43,929 nt of DNA from Xanthocytophaga flava (GTDB lineage: Bacteria > Bacteroidota > Bacteroidia > Cytophagales > 172606-1): NCBI GenBank assembly GCA_030068525.1, contig JASJOS010000032.1:1-43929 (forward strand), read 5' to 3'. Positions within the stretch are counted from its first letter, which is position 1. Every line of letters starts with the position of its first letter. This document shows, piece after piece, positions 27,241 through 35,644 of the stretch. Below the pieces are notes generated by a model. That model did no database searches. It was not told the origin of the DNA and was given only the letters and a program-made list of their open reading frames with translations. A program made the translations under genes and the position numbers.

Positions 27241-27268
27241 GGTCTGGATATTGGTTCAGACCTTTTTT
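27241..27268 (+). terminator. Terminator of rpn copy 2
   Basis: GGTCTGGA (27241-27248) pairs with TTCAGACC (27255-27262) and is followed by six T. The stem equals that of copy 1 and only the loop differs. Confidence 0.85.
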
Positions 27269-27399
27269 ATTTATAGTATATGACATAGCAATATACTTCT
27301 TAAACTCTATCAGAGATGTATTCTTTGGCTATTCTCTTTAAGTCTAAAAGCTGAAAAATAGATAAAAACATAATCTCTACAGAAAAAGTAGAGATATAA

Positions 27400-27430
27400 T
27401 TTGGAAATCAAAAATTAGTCTCTACATTTG
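27400..27430 (+). promoter_or_regulatory. Promoter of riboswitch copy B
   Basis: TTTG (27400-27403), 19 bases, TACATTTG (27423-27430). It is identical in layout to copy A, with transcription predicted to start near 27437. Confidence 0.8.
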
Positions 27431-27465
27431 CATCATCTTACTAATTAAGCACCACCGATTAATTA

Positions 27466-27575
27466 GTTAATTTATACAGAGGAAGGGAGAGAACAGGCTC
27501 GCAGAACTTCCAGCAACTTTCTGACCACCCGGAAACAGTGCTACGTCCTGACCTTATTGGTAAAGATAAATTAAC
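27466..27575 (+). ncRNA. SAM-I (S-box) riboswitch, copy B
   Basis: A full SAM-I aptamer. P1 is a perfect 10-bp helix (GTTAATTTAT 27466-27475 with ATAAATTAAC 27566-27575). AGAG leads into P2 (GGAAG 27481-27485 with CTTCC 27507-27511, and inner GAG/CTC), followed by AGCAAC. P3 is followed by GTGCTA-N2-TCCTGACC and a short P4 (ACC/GGT), then AAAGAT before P1 closes. P4 reads ACCA/TGGT in copy A and changes in P3 keep or improve pairing, so the structure is maintained. A separate hairpin CTAATTAA/TTAATTAG overlaps the first P1 base and could compete with it. Downstream are a 41-codon frame at 27582 and, 355 bases further, the YceI gene; neither is a classic S-box target. Confidence 0.87.
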
Positions 27576-27581
27576 AAGACG

Positions 27582-27707
27582 ATGAAACAACTCCTATTTT
27601 CAGCATTTGTGATACGTCTGTTGCACACAACAGGAATGTACTATTTCTTAGTTGAGGCTATGGATTATATCATAGCAAGCCACTACGAAGATAGTGAGTG
27701 TTGTTGA
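27582..27707 (+). CDS. Short orphan frame directly after riboswitch copy B
   Basis: A 41-residue frame begins six bases after riboswitch P1 (MKQLLFSAFVIRLLHTTGMY and onward, ending in ECC). The spacing matches that after copy A, as expected for translational control by P1, but no family is recognised and the two short products are not alike. It could be a decayed start of a methionine-pathway gene or a leader peptide. Weak support. Confidence 0.25.
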   Translation: MKQLLFSAFVIRLLHTTGMYYFLVEAMDYIIASHYEDSECC

Positions 27708-27930
27708 CAGAAATTTCTCTCTGCCATTAGTTATAATCACAAACATGTACTACCTGCTTTGCTGAGCTGCCTTTTTTGGTAGAGTGGAAATACCATGTCT
27801 TTACAATAGAAAAATAAGTAACCAATCAACAACTACCTATAACCAATTGCTTCCAGAACCCCTGGATTGAGAGATATTCAGGGCTACTGCAAGTTTTATC
27901 TTTTGATTTACCACTAAACCAACAGTAATT

Positions 27931-28563
27931 ATGAAACGTATTTCCTTTTTATTCCTTGCTATTGTCGCTTCTGTTTTGGTATCCTTTATTGGAAACAAAA
28001 TTTCCAAGGGACAAACAACGCTGAAAGTAGATACACAAGCCAGTAAGCTGGTTTGGACTGGCAAGAAATTTACTGGCCAGCATACAGGCAACATTGCATT
28101 GACCAGTGGCAATCTGATTGTAACAGATGGCAAGCTGAAAGGTGGAACTTTTGAAATTGATACTCGAACAATTACTGTTACCGATATTACAGATAGTGAA
28201 CAAAACGCCAAACTGGTAAAACATTTAAAAGGTGATGACTTTTTTGGCGTAGAGAAATTTCCAAAAGCTACTCTGACAATCACTTCTGCTACCCCAAAGG
28301 GAGGAGATGCCTACGACCTTTCCGGGAAACTGACCATCAAAGGTGTAACTAACACAGTTAACTTCCCAGCTGTAGTGAAGATTGAAAAAGACAAAGCTAC
28401 CGCGACTGCCAAAATAGTAGTAAACCGTACTAAATATGATATTAAGTATGGCTCTAAGTCTTTCTTCCCCAACATTGGAGACAAGTTTATCTACGATGAT
28501 TTTGAACTGGATGTAAACATTGTTGCTGCCGGACAATCTACTGCTACTGCAAAAGCGAAATAA
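27931..28563 (+). CDS. YceI-family periplasmic lipid-binding protein
   Basis: A 210-residue exported protein with a signal peptide over about residues 1-26. The YceI lipocalin-like barrel is clear: KLVWTGKKFTGQHTGNIALTSG, then GGTFEIDTRTITVTDI, the HLKGDDFFGVEKFPKATLTI block, and GKLTIKGVTNTVNFPAVVK. Family members bind polyisoprenoid or other lipids in the periplasm; physiological roles vary and are often stress-related. It is the first full gene downstream of S-box copy B on the same strand. If the riboswitch transcript extends that far, YceI could be under SAM control, but a 41-codon frame and 223 bases lie between them. The family assignment is secure. Confidence 0.92.
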   Translation: MKRISFLFLAIVASVLVSFIGNKISKGQTTLKVDTQASKLVWTGKKFTGQHTGNIALTSGNLIVTDGKLKGGTFEIDTRTITVTDITDSEQNAKLVKHLKGDDFFGVEKFPKATLTITSATPKGGDAYDLSGKLTIKGVTNTVNFPAVVKIEKDKATATAKIVVNRTKYDIKYGSKSFFPNIGDKFIYDDFELDVNIVAAGQSTATAKAK

Positions 28564-28645
28564 AACAGCTTTTAGCCTCTAAAGTAAAGTGTAAAAGTAT
28601 AATTATAGTTAAAGTGTGAATGTAAGAAAGGGAATTAACCAATCT

Positions 28646-28694
28646 GATTTGACTTTGGGTATGGGCTTTGCCATTGCCTGCCCAAAGTCCAATC
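28646..28694. repeat. 49-base palindromic intergenic repeat, copy 2
   Basis: GATTTGACTTTGGG and CCCAAAGTCCAATC pair over 14 bp with one G-U. The arms equal those of 7878-7925 in reverse orientation. It sits between the YceI gene and the His-rich TPR gene and may act as a terminator-like hairpin, although no T-run follows. Confidence 0.6.
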
Positions 28695-28745
28695 TTTCAT
28701 ACCTGTCACTAAAGTACAGCAACCATACAACTCTATACAGTATTG

Positions 28746-30452
28746 ATGAAATTTTACTTCTTACTAGTGTTACTGATTTCCTCTACCGTATTGGCTCAGC
28801 GTGTGAGACAGGAAGAGCATCATGCTCATTCGGGTGGAGGAGATCATAATCATCTGGCACATATACAGGCTTATCGGCAGGAAACTGTATATGTTCATAA
28901 TCTTCCTGCCCCTCAATTACTCAAAAGAATTGGATCTTCTAATCTCAAAATAAAAACCTCTTCTGCACAGGCACAGGCTTATTTTAGTCAAGGGGTTGCT
29001 TTATTGCACTGCTTCTGGGATTTTGAGGCCTATCGTGCATTTAAAGAAGCTATTCGGCTTGATTCGGCTGCTCTTATGCCTTACTGGGGGTTATACAGTG
29101 CCATCGGTGCTATTGAAGGAGATGACTTTACAGCCGATAAATTATTGGCTATTCAACAATTGAAAAATCTAAAAGAAACAGCTTCTGAACATGAGAAGCT
29201 ATATGCGGATGCAATATTGGCAAGAGATGAAGAACAAGATGGAAGTAAGAAAGAATACCAAAAGAAGCTGGAACTGATCATTCACAAATATCCGCAAGAT
29301 ATAGATGCCAAGTTGTTTCTGGCATTAAGCAAAATGGGAGGGTACGATGCGGCCATGAATCCACGTGAAGGACAGCTATATGCTGAATACCTGTTGCGTG
29401 ATCTGCTGAAAAATTACCCTGAAAATGCTGCTGCTCATCACTACTGGATACATTTGATGGAAAACTGCTGTCCGGAACAGGCGCTGGAGAGTTCTGTCAA
29501 GTTACCCACGTTGGCACCTGCCTCAGGACATATGGTGCATATGCCAGGGCATGTGTATTATAAGTTGGGTGACTACAAAAAAGCGTATGATGCCTTTGCT
29601 GCTTCGCTGGCTGTCGACTCTGTCTATATGAAAGAGCAGGGAATTGCGGAAGTAGATGCCTGGAATTATATCCATAACATCAACTATCTTTTATCTAACT
29701 GTGCCGAAGATGGACGGTATGCAACTGCACTAGTATATGCAGAAAAACTGAAAAACATGCCTGCTACCAAAGAACGCAAACGAAAATACGAAGGCCGTTT
29801 TTTTTATCAGGGGGTAATTGCACCTGCCAAGATGGAACTGTGCTTTGGATTTTACAAGAAGGCTGCGGATCGTCTGGCTGCTATTCGGCTCGATCAGGAT
29901 AGTTTATATACAACCAAAGCCATAGCCTACAAAGATGCTCTGTATTACTTTGCTTCAGGAATGCATGCGGTAAAAAGCAACAAAATCGCTGATGCCAGAA
30001 AGTGTGCAGATGCATTGGATGCTTCGTTATGGCGCAACAGTCACCAATTGCATTCTGATGATATTATCAATACCCGTAGGCTAAATGACCTGAATGTGGC
30101 TTCTCTTGAATTACAGGGTGTAATTAAAAGTGCAGAAAATAACTATAATGAAGCTGTTGCCTTACTGGAAAAAGCAAAACAGAAAGAGGATGACCTGGGA
30201 TATAGTGAACCTCCGTCGTATGCACGTCCGGTATTGATCAGTCTGGCCGAAACACATCTGAAAGCTCGTCAGTATGATAAGGCGATTAAGGCTTACGAAC
30301 AACTGCTCGAAAGACACCCTAATACAGCCAATGGATTATGGGGATTATACAAAGTCTACAAACAAAAAGGTGATTCAGTAAATACCAAAAAATATGCTGC
30401 ATTGCTTGCACAGGTAGTGCAATACGGCGACAAAACTCTATACCCTTTATAA
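28746..30452 (+). CDS. Secreted TPR-repeat protein with His-rich N-terminus
   Basis: A 568-residue exported protein. The signal peptide ends at VLAQ (residue 18). It is followed by a histidine-rich segment (EEHHAHSGGGDHNHLAH, about residues 23-39) that could bind a transition metal. The body is a chain of tetratricopeptide-like helices, for example AYFSQGVALLHCFWDFEAYR, YPQDIDAKLFLALSKMG and QYDKAIKAYEQLLERHP. ATG 28746 is chosen over the TTG just before it. The next gene starts 22 bases downstream, so it leads an operon with the following secreted proteins. Such proteins are common in Bacteroidota, but I know of no defined function. The His-rich region suggests a metal link, by inference only. 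Confidence 0.8.
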   Translation: MKFYFLLVLLISSTVLAQRVRQEEHHAHSGGGDHNHLAHIQAYRQETVYVHNLPAPQLLKRIGSSNLKIKTSSAQAQAYFSQGVALLHCFWDFEAYRAFKEAIRLDSAALMPYWGLYSAIGAIEGDDFTADKLLAIQQLKNLKETASEHEKLYADAILARDEEQDGSKKEYQKKLELIIHKYPQDIDAKLFLALSKMGGYDAAMNPREGQLYAEYLLRDLLKNYPENAAAHHYWIHLMENCCPEQALESSVKLPTLAPASGHMVHMPGHVYYKLGDYKKAYDAFAASLAVDSVYMKEQGIAEVDAWNYIHNINYLLSNCAEDGRYATALVYAEKLKNMPATKERKRKYEGRFFYQGVIAPAKMELCFGFYKKAADRLAAIRLDQDSLYTTKAIAYKDALYYFASGMHAVKSNKIADARKCADALDASLWRNSHQLHSDDIINTRRLNDLNVASLELQGVIKSAENNYNEAVALLEKAKQKEDDLGYSEPPSYARPVLISLAETHLKARQYDKAIKAYEQLLERHPNTANGLWGLYKVYKQKGDSVNTKKYAALLAQVVQYGDKTLYPL

Positions 30453-30474
30453 ACAAACCATTCCCGACTATATA

Positions 30475-31242
30475 ATGAACCCTGAAAGAATCTGTACACT
30501 TCTGATAGCCCTTTTTCTGAGTTTATACACATTTGCACAACCCACAAAAGTAATTGTAAGAGCCAAAGCAAAAGATGCCAAATTTATTGGAACAGGCATA
30601 GGAGGAGCCTATATTGTTATTCGAAATGACTTAACCGGAGAGATACTGGCAAAAGGATTAACAACGGGTGCATCAGGAAACACGGACTTGATTATGAAGA
30701 CTCCCTATACTCGTAATCTTCCTCTCACAGATGAAAAGACAGCTAAATTTGAGACATTGATCGATATCAAAGAACCAACATTTGTGACGATTGAAGCTAT
30801 TGCGCCTGTAAACCGTAAATCTGCGGCTGTAACCGTTAGTACACAACTATGGCTTATACCCGGAAAAGCAATAGATGGGGAAGGAGTTGTATTAGAGATT
30901 CCAGGTTTTATTCTGGACATTCTGGAACCACAGACACACCAGGTAATTCAGATTGCATCGTTAAAAAATAATCAGGTAAAGATCAAAATCAATCTTGTAA
31001 TGATGTGTGGTTGTGTGATCAACAAAGGAGGAATATGGAATGCAGATAACATTGATGTAAAAGCTTTGGTGAAGAAAGACGGTACTCCTCAGAATGAAGT
31101 GGTACTGAAAAGTATTCAGGATAATATTTTCGAGGGATTGCTTCCTGTTTCAGACAAAGGGAATTATGAGATACAGGTTTATGCCTATGACAAAGTAACC
31201 AAAAACACAGGGGTAGATAAGATCAACTTTGTCATTCAATAG
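30475..31242 (+). CDS. Secreted protein of unknown function
   Basis: A 255-residue protein with an N-terminal signal peptide (to about TFAQ, residue 21). The rest is beta-rich with several carboxypeptidase-regulatory/Ig-like features: GAYIVIRNDLTGEILAKGLT early, and a terminal GNYEIQVYAYDKVTKNTGVD segment. A MMCGCVINKGG stretch near residue 175 holds two cysteines two residues apart. I do not recognise a family. It sits between the His-rich TPR gene (22 bases) and the DUF1684 gene (67 bases), in the same direction, so co-expression is likely. Confidence 0.7.
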   Translation: MNPERICTLLIALFLSLYTFAQPTKVIVRAKAKDAKFIGTGIGGAYIVIRNDLTGEILAKGLTTGASGNTDLIMKTPYTRNLPLTDEKTAKFETLIDIKEPTFVTIEAIAPVNRKSAAVTVSTQLWLIPGKAIDGEGVVLEIPGFILDILEPQTHQVIQIASLKNNQVKIKINLVMMCGCVINKGGIWNADNIDVKALVKKDGTPQNEVVLKSIQDNIFEGLLPVSDKGNYEIQVYAYDKVTKNTGVDKINFVIQ

Positions 31243-31309
31243 ATGTAAAGTCCGTTAGAGCCACCTGACAACAATATACTTATCGTTCAACCTAAACAAG
31301 ACTAGAACC

Positions 31310-32191
31310 ATGAATGTATCAAAAAGTTATTTGCCATTTGTTTTACTTTCGCTGATTCTTGTATCGTTCAAAGGAGAAGCTCCTTATGAAGCAGAAATTA
31401 AAGAATGGCACCAGAAGCGTATTGAGAGTTTGAAGAAAGAAGACGGATGGCTGAATTTAGCTGGATTATACTGGCTGGAAGAAGGCGAAAATACATTTGG
31501 TGGAGATGCCTCTAATGCGATAGTATTTCCTAAAGATCGTAGTAACGCCTTTTTAGGAAAATTTATTCTGAAAGAAGGCAAGGTAACACTAATTGCCAAC
31601 AAAGATGCTCAGATTTTTGAAGGAGAACAGCCTGTAAGCGAACAACAGATATTTCCTTCTGAAAGTCCGAAAGTATTGAAGCATAAGTCACTGCGCTGGT
31701 TTGTGATTCAGCGTGGAAACAAATATGCTGTGCGGTTACGCGACCTGGAAAGTCCGGCTTTAAAGAATTTTAAAGGAATCAATACCTACCCTGTTGATCA
31801 GAAATGGAAACTAAAAGCCAGATTTGTACCTACAGTTGGTAAGAAGATCTCGATTGTAGATATAACAGGCAGAACATATGAGCAGGAATCTCCTGGCCAG
31901 CTGGTGTTTACAGTTCAAGGTAAAGAATATACCCTGGATGCTGTCGGTACAAAAGAACGTCTGCACTTTATCTTTGCAGATAAGACCAATGGAGATGAGA
32001 CTTATGGCGGAGGTCGTTTTCTGGATGCTCCCGGCCCTGATGCGGATGGATATACCTGGCTTGATTTTAATAAAGCCTACAATCCTCCCTGTGCATTTTC
32101 TCCCTATGCTACCTGTCCGACTCCTCCCAAACAAAACAGGCTGACAGCTTCTATTCTGGCTGGTGAGAAAACCTACGGAGACCATCAGTAA
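31310..32191 (+). CDS. Secreted DUF1684-family protein
   Basis: A 293-residue exported protein. After a signal peptide (about residues 1-22) comes the DUF1684 pattern: EIKEWHQKRIESLKKEDGWL, then LAGLYWLEEGENTFGGD, AVRLRDLESPALKNFKGI and the C-terminal RFLDAPGPDADG with the DFNKAYNPPCAFSPYATCPTPP metal-site-like block. The Asn-Pro-Pro-Cys and Cys-Pro-Thr-Pro elements are conserved in the family. The function is unknown in the literature I can recall, despite wide occurrence. It precedes the second susC by 160 bases. Confidence 0.88.
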   Translation: MNVSKSYLPFVLLSLILVSFKGEAPYEAEIKEWHQKRIESLKKEDGWLNLAGLYWLEEGENTFGGDASNAIVFPKDRSNAFLGKFILKEGKVTLIANKDAQIFEGEQPVSEQQIFPSESPKVLKHKSLRWFVIQRGNKYAVRLRDLESPALKNFKGINTYPVDQKWKLKARFVPTVGKKISIVDITGRTYEQESPGQLVFTVQGKEYTLDAVGTKERLHFIFADKTNGDETYGGGRFLDAPGPDADGYTWLDFNKAYNPPCAFSPYATCPTPPKQNRLTASILAGEKTYGDHQ

Positions 32192-32212
32192 CAACTACTT
32201 CATCCACCAACA

Positions 32213-32265
32213 CTGTGCTTGTGTAACCAATTTCTGTTTCTACACAGAAATTGGTACTGGCACAG
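32213..32265 (+). promoter_or_regulatory. Structured leader upstream of the second susC
   Basis: CTGTGC (32213-32218) pairs with GCACAG (32260-32265) around an inner 11-bp perfect hairpin, ACCAATTTCTG (32226-32236) with CAGAAATTGGT (32245-32255). No T-tract follows, and the element ends 86 bases before the ATG. A further small hairpin TCTGA/TCAGA lies near 32305. It could terminate the upstream operon or regulate susC. Confidence 0.5.
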
Positions 32266-32351
32266 GATAAATCCCCAGTAACCTTTATCGATTTGATTTT
32301 TCCGTCTGAAATTCAGATGGCAGGTCTTGCTTTATCTATATCTAACCTTTT

Positions 32352-35300
32352 ATGAAAAAAACATATACACACATTCGCTGGTTAGCAGCCTCAGATCGTA
32401 CCAGAATAGTAGTAAGTGCGCTAGGGAGCCTATTGCTTCTTACCCATTCTGCAGAGGCTAAATACGCTACATTGACAGAAAAGTCTTCTATACACACAAG
32501 TCTTATCTATTCTGTACTGGCAGATCATACAATAACCGGGAGCATAAAAGACAAACAGACTGGGGATCCATTACCTGGAGTATCTGTAGTAATTAAAGGG
32601 ACTACTCAGGGAACGGTATCAGACAAAGACGGAAAGTTTAGCTTGTCTGTTCCTGATAATGCCATTCTTATTTTTTCTTTCATAGGTTATACTGCTCTTG
32701 AACGAAACGTAGGAACTGAGAACACGCTGACAATTGAACTTACTCAGGACACGCACCAGTTGACCGAAGTACGTGTAGTTGGATATGGAACCCAGACCAA
32801 GGCTGAGTTTACAGGATCGGCAGCCCGTGTCACAGGTGAGGCTATCAAAGACATACCTGTGCAAAGCTTTGATCAAGCCTTATCCGGAAGAGCTGCCGGA
32901 GTAAGTATCGCGGCTCCCAATGGTGTACTTAATAACCCTCCGGTGATTCGGGTACGGGGAGTAAACTCCATTTCTCTAAGTTCTTACCCACTCGTGGTTG
33001 TAGATGGTATTCCAATTAACACAGGTAATGTCTCATCCAGTACTGCGGTTCCCAATAACCCACTGGGCGATATCAACCCAGCCGATATTGAATCCATTGA
33101 TGTACTAAAAGATGCTGCTTCTACTTCTATCTATGGATCGAGAGCTGCGGCAGGGGTATTGCTTATTACAACCAAACGGGGTAAGTCAGGTAAGCCACGT
33201 ATCACCTACGAAGCCTGGGGTGGCGTATCCAATGTAGTACGTTTGCCTAAGCTACTAAATGCTGAACAATACATCGCCATTAAAAATGAAGCTGTACTGA
33301 ACGCCAAGATTCTGGGAGGAAATGAGAACAATGATAAAGTCGCCTCTGCATTGTTTTTTGAGAATAAAAATGAGGATGGATCACCAATCGATACTCGCTG
33401 GTATGACTACATCTATCGGACCGGTGTATCGCAAAACCACAATGTAAGTGTGTCTGGTGGTACTAAGTCTACTACCTACTATTTCTCAGCCAACTATACT
33501 AATCAGAAAGGATTTTTGGAAGCAAATGAGTTTAAACGCAAGTCCATACGATTTAATATAGACCAGGAGGTGAATTCATGGCTTAAATTAAAAGGAAGTG
33601 TTTCTTATAATACATCCTATAATGCATCACCTTATGCCGGGTCTTTGCCAAGTTCAAATTTCTTTCTGGTTGGGGTAGCTCGTCTGGCTATTGCACTACC
33701 TCCTAATGTACCTGCATTTAATCCGGACGGTTCATATAACATCAGTAAGACCAATCTCAATACAATTGGTATGGGCAACAACCAGGTAGTAAGTAATTTT
33801 GGGAATCCGGTTGCGTTGCTGGAACTGAATAGATATACCTCTGAGAATGACCGGATCATTGGATCTTTTGGGGCAACTGCCAAGTTGCTGAAAAACCTGG
33901 ATTTCACTACTTCTTATGCAATAGATCGTCTACGTACTGAAAACGTGAGTTTTGATAGCCCTACACAGGGCAATGGATTTGCTAGTAAAGGGGCCGTGAG
34001 TAATGTGTCAGCAGTACGTGATAACTGGAACTGGACCAATACGCTGACCTACGCAGAGACATTTGGAGGAAAACATTCACTATCTGTGTTGGCTGGATAC
34101 GATGTGCAAAAATTTACTAACTCATCCTGGGGAGCTACCCGTACACAGGTATCGGATGCTTTCTTTGACAATTATCAGGGTAACTGGGGTGCTATCTCTG
34201 CTTCTGATAATGATCTCAGCGAACGTGCGTATTTGTCGTTTTTCTCTCGTTTGACTTATGACTGGAACAAGAGATATTTTGTTACCGTCAATTTAAGACG
34301 TGATGGAAATTCTGCTTTAGGTAGTGGTAAGAAGTATGGAAACTTTGGTGGGGTATCAGCTGGCTGGGCATTGTCTGAAGAAGCATTTTACAAAAATACT
34401 CCTTTTGCAGCTGTGTTAAGTAATGTAAAACTACGGGCTAGTTGGGGGAGAGTAGGTAACGGAAACCTGAGTAATGCCTTTAGTGCACTGGAGTTGTATA
34501 GTGGATCATTGTATGGAAGTGCTCCTACCTGGGCTCTTTCCCAGGCAGGTAATCAGAACCTGGGCTGGGAAACCAGTGACCAGACTAACATCGGAGCGGA
34601 TCTGGGATTCTGGAATGATCGTCTTCAACTGGAACTTACCTATTTCAATAATAATGTAAACGGATTGATTCTCAGTGCGCCACAGGCTGTGTCCAAAGGA
34701 ATACCAGGTGGGGCTATTCTAAGCAACGTCGGATCTATGTACAACCGGGGAATTGAGGTAGGTATCAATGCAACTATCATCCGGAAAGGAGATTTTACCT
34801 GGAATGCTGCTCTGAATTATACCAATCTGCGTAATGAAGTGACGGCTCTGGCAGATGGAAATACAGACATTGTGGGTACTACCCACGTATCCTATGAAAC
34901 CACCAACATCACTCGTGTAGGGCATTCAGTAGGTAGTTTGTATGGAGCCAAAACAGCAGGTGTGAATCCTGAAAACGGACGCAGAATTTTTATCAATAAA
35001 AAAGGAGAGAAAGTGCAGTATAGTCAGGTAGTAGCACCTGGTCAAAGTCAGTGGACCTATCTGGATGGGACTAAAGCATCCGCTATTACCGGAGCAGATT
35101 ATTATCTGATTGGCAATGCGCTTCCTAAGTGGTATGGAGGTCTAAGTAATACATTTACCTATAAGAACTTTGATCTGGGTATAAACTTTACCTTCTCAGG
35201 TGGAAACCTGATCATGAATGGTACCAGAGCTACCCTGCTTGATCAGAGAGCTTACAATAACTCAACGGAAATTCTGAAACGCTGGCAAAAGCCAGGTGAT

Positions 35301-35627
35301 ATTACAGATATACCACGATTGGTGTATAATGATCAGACTTCCAGTGGCTCTTCGTTTCCTGTATCTACCAATGCAGAAAAAGCAGATTTCCTACGTCTCC
35401 AAAATGCCTCAATAGGATATCGTTTACCAGATGTCTTATTTACAAAAACAGGTATTAGTGGTATTCGGGTATATGCACAGGGCTCCAATCTGTTTCTGCT
35501 TACTCCCTATAAAGGTACCGATCCGGAATCGTCTGTTAATGGAAATTCCAATACAACGCCTGGTGTAGAAAAGAATTCCGTAGGACAAGCAAGATCCTTC
35601 ACCTTAGGTCTGAATGTAAGCTTTTAA
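32352..35627 (+). CDS. SusC/RagA-family TonB-dependent outer-membrane transporter (second pair)
   Basis: A 1091-residue TonB-dependent importer. Signal region about residues 1-36; carboxypeptidase-regulatory-like domain at about 60-135 (TITGSIKDKQTGDPLPGVSV through FIGYTALERNV); plug at about 140-285 with VVGYGTQ, PLVVVDGIPI, the NPADIESIDVLKDAASTSIY signature and GVLLITTKRG; then the beta-barrel ending in LGLNVSF. It is clearly divergent from the first SusC protein, so the two pairs should take up different ligands. The susD gene follows after 17 bases. No catabolic enzyme genes lie next to this pair except the secreted unknowns upstream, so the substrate cannot be guessed. Confidence 0.95.
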   Translation: MKKTYTHIRWLAASDRTRIVVSALGSLLLLTHSAEAKYATLTEKSSIHTSLIYSVLADHTITGSIKDKQTGDPLPGVSVVIKGTTQGTVSDKDGKFSLSVPDNAILIFSFIGYTALERNVGTENTLTIELTQDTHQLTEVRVVGYGTQTKAEFTGSAARVTGEAIKDIPVQSFDQALSGRAAGVSIAAPNGVLNNPPVIRVRGVNSISLSSYPLVVVDGIPINTGNVSSSTAVPNNPLGDINPADIESIDVLKDAASTSIYGSRAAAGVLLITTKRGKSGKPRITYEAWGGVSNVVRLPKLLNAEQYIAIKNEAVLNAKILGGNENNDKVASALFFENKNEDGSPIDTRWYDYIYRTGVSQNHNVSVSGGTKSTTYYFSANYTNQKGFLEANEFKRKSIRFNIDQEVNSWLKLKGSVSYNTSYNASPYAGSLPSSNFFLVGVARLAIALPPNVPAFNPDGSYNISKTNLNTIGMGNNQVVSNFGNPVALLELNRYTSENDRIIGSFGATAKLLKNLDFTTSYAIDRLRTENVSFDSPTQGNGFASKGAVSNVSAVRDNWNWTNTLTYAETFGGKHSLSVLAGYDVQKFTNSSWGATRTQVSDAFFDNYQGNWGAISASDNDLSERAYLSFFSRLTYDWNKRYFVTVNLRRDGNSALGSGKKYGNFGGVSAGWALSEEAFYKNTPFAAVLSNVKLRASWGRVGNGNLSNAFSALELYSGSLYGSAPTWALSQAGNQNLGWETSDQTNIGADLGFWNDRLQLELTYFNNNVNGLILSAPQAVSKGIPGGAILSNVGSMYNRGIEVGINATIIRKGDFTWNAALNYTNLRNEVTALADGNTDIVGTTHVSYETTNITRVGHSVGSLYGAKTAGVNPENGRRIFINKKGEKVQYSQVVAPGQSQWTYLDGTKASAITGADYYLIGNALPKWYGGLSNTFTYKNFDLGINFTFSGGNLIMNGTRATLLDQRAYNNSTEILKRWQKPGDITDIPRLVYNDQTSSGSSFPVSTNAEKADFLRLQNASIGYRLPDVLFTKTGISGIRVYAQGSNLFLLTPYKGTDPESSVNGNSNTTPGVEKNSVGQARSFTLGLNVSF

Positions 35628-35644
35628 TTTAACTTTTAGTCACA

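Larger units (their letters stand above)
27372..27576 (+). repeat. 205-bp inverted repeat, right arm (promoter plus S-box)
   Basis: Reverse-complement partner of 8241-8445, about 93% identical over equal lengths. It begins with the ATCTCTAC/GTAGAGAT hairpin (27374-27396), continues through promoter and riboswitch, and ends with the last P1 base. Flanks on both sides are unrelated to those of the left arm. Confidence 0.9.
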
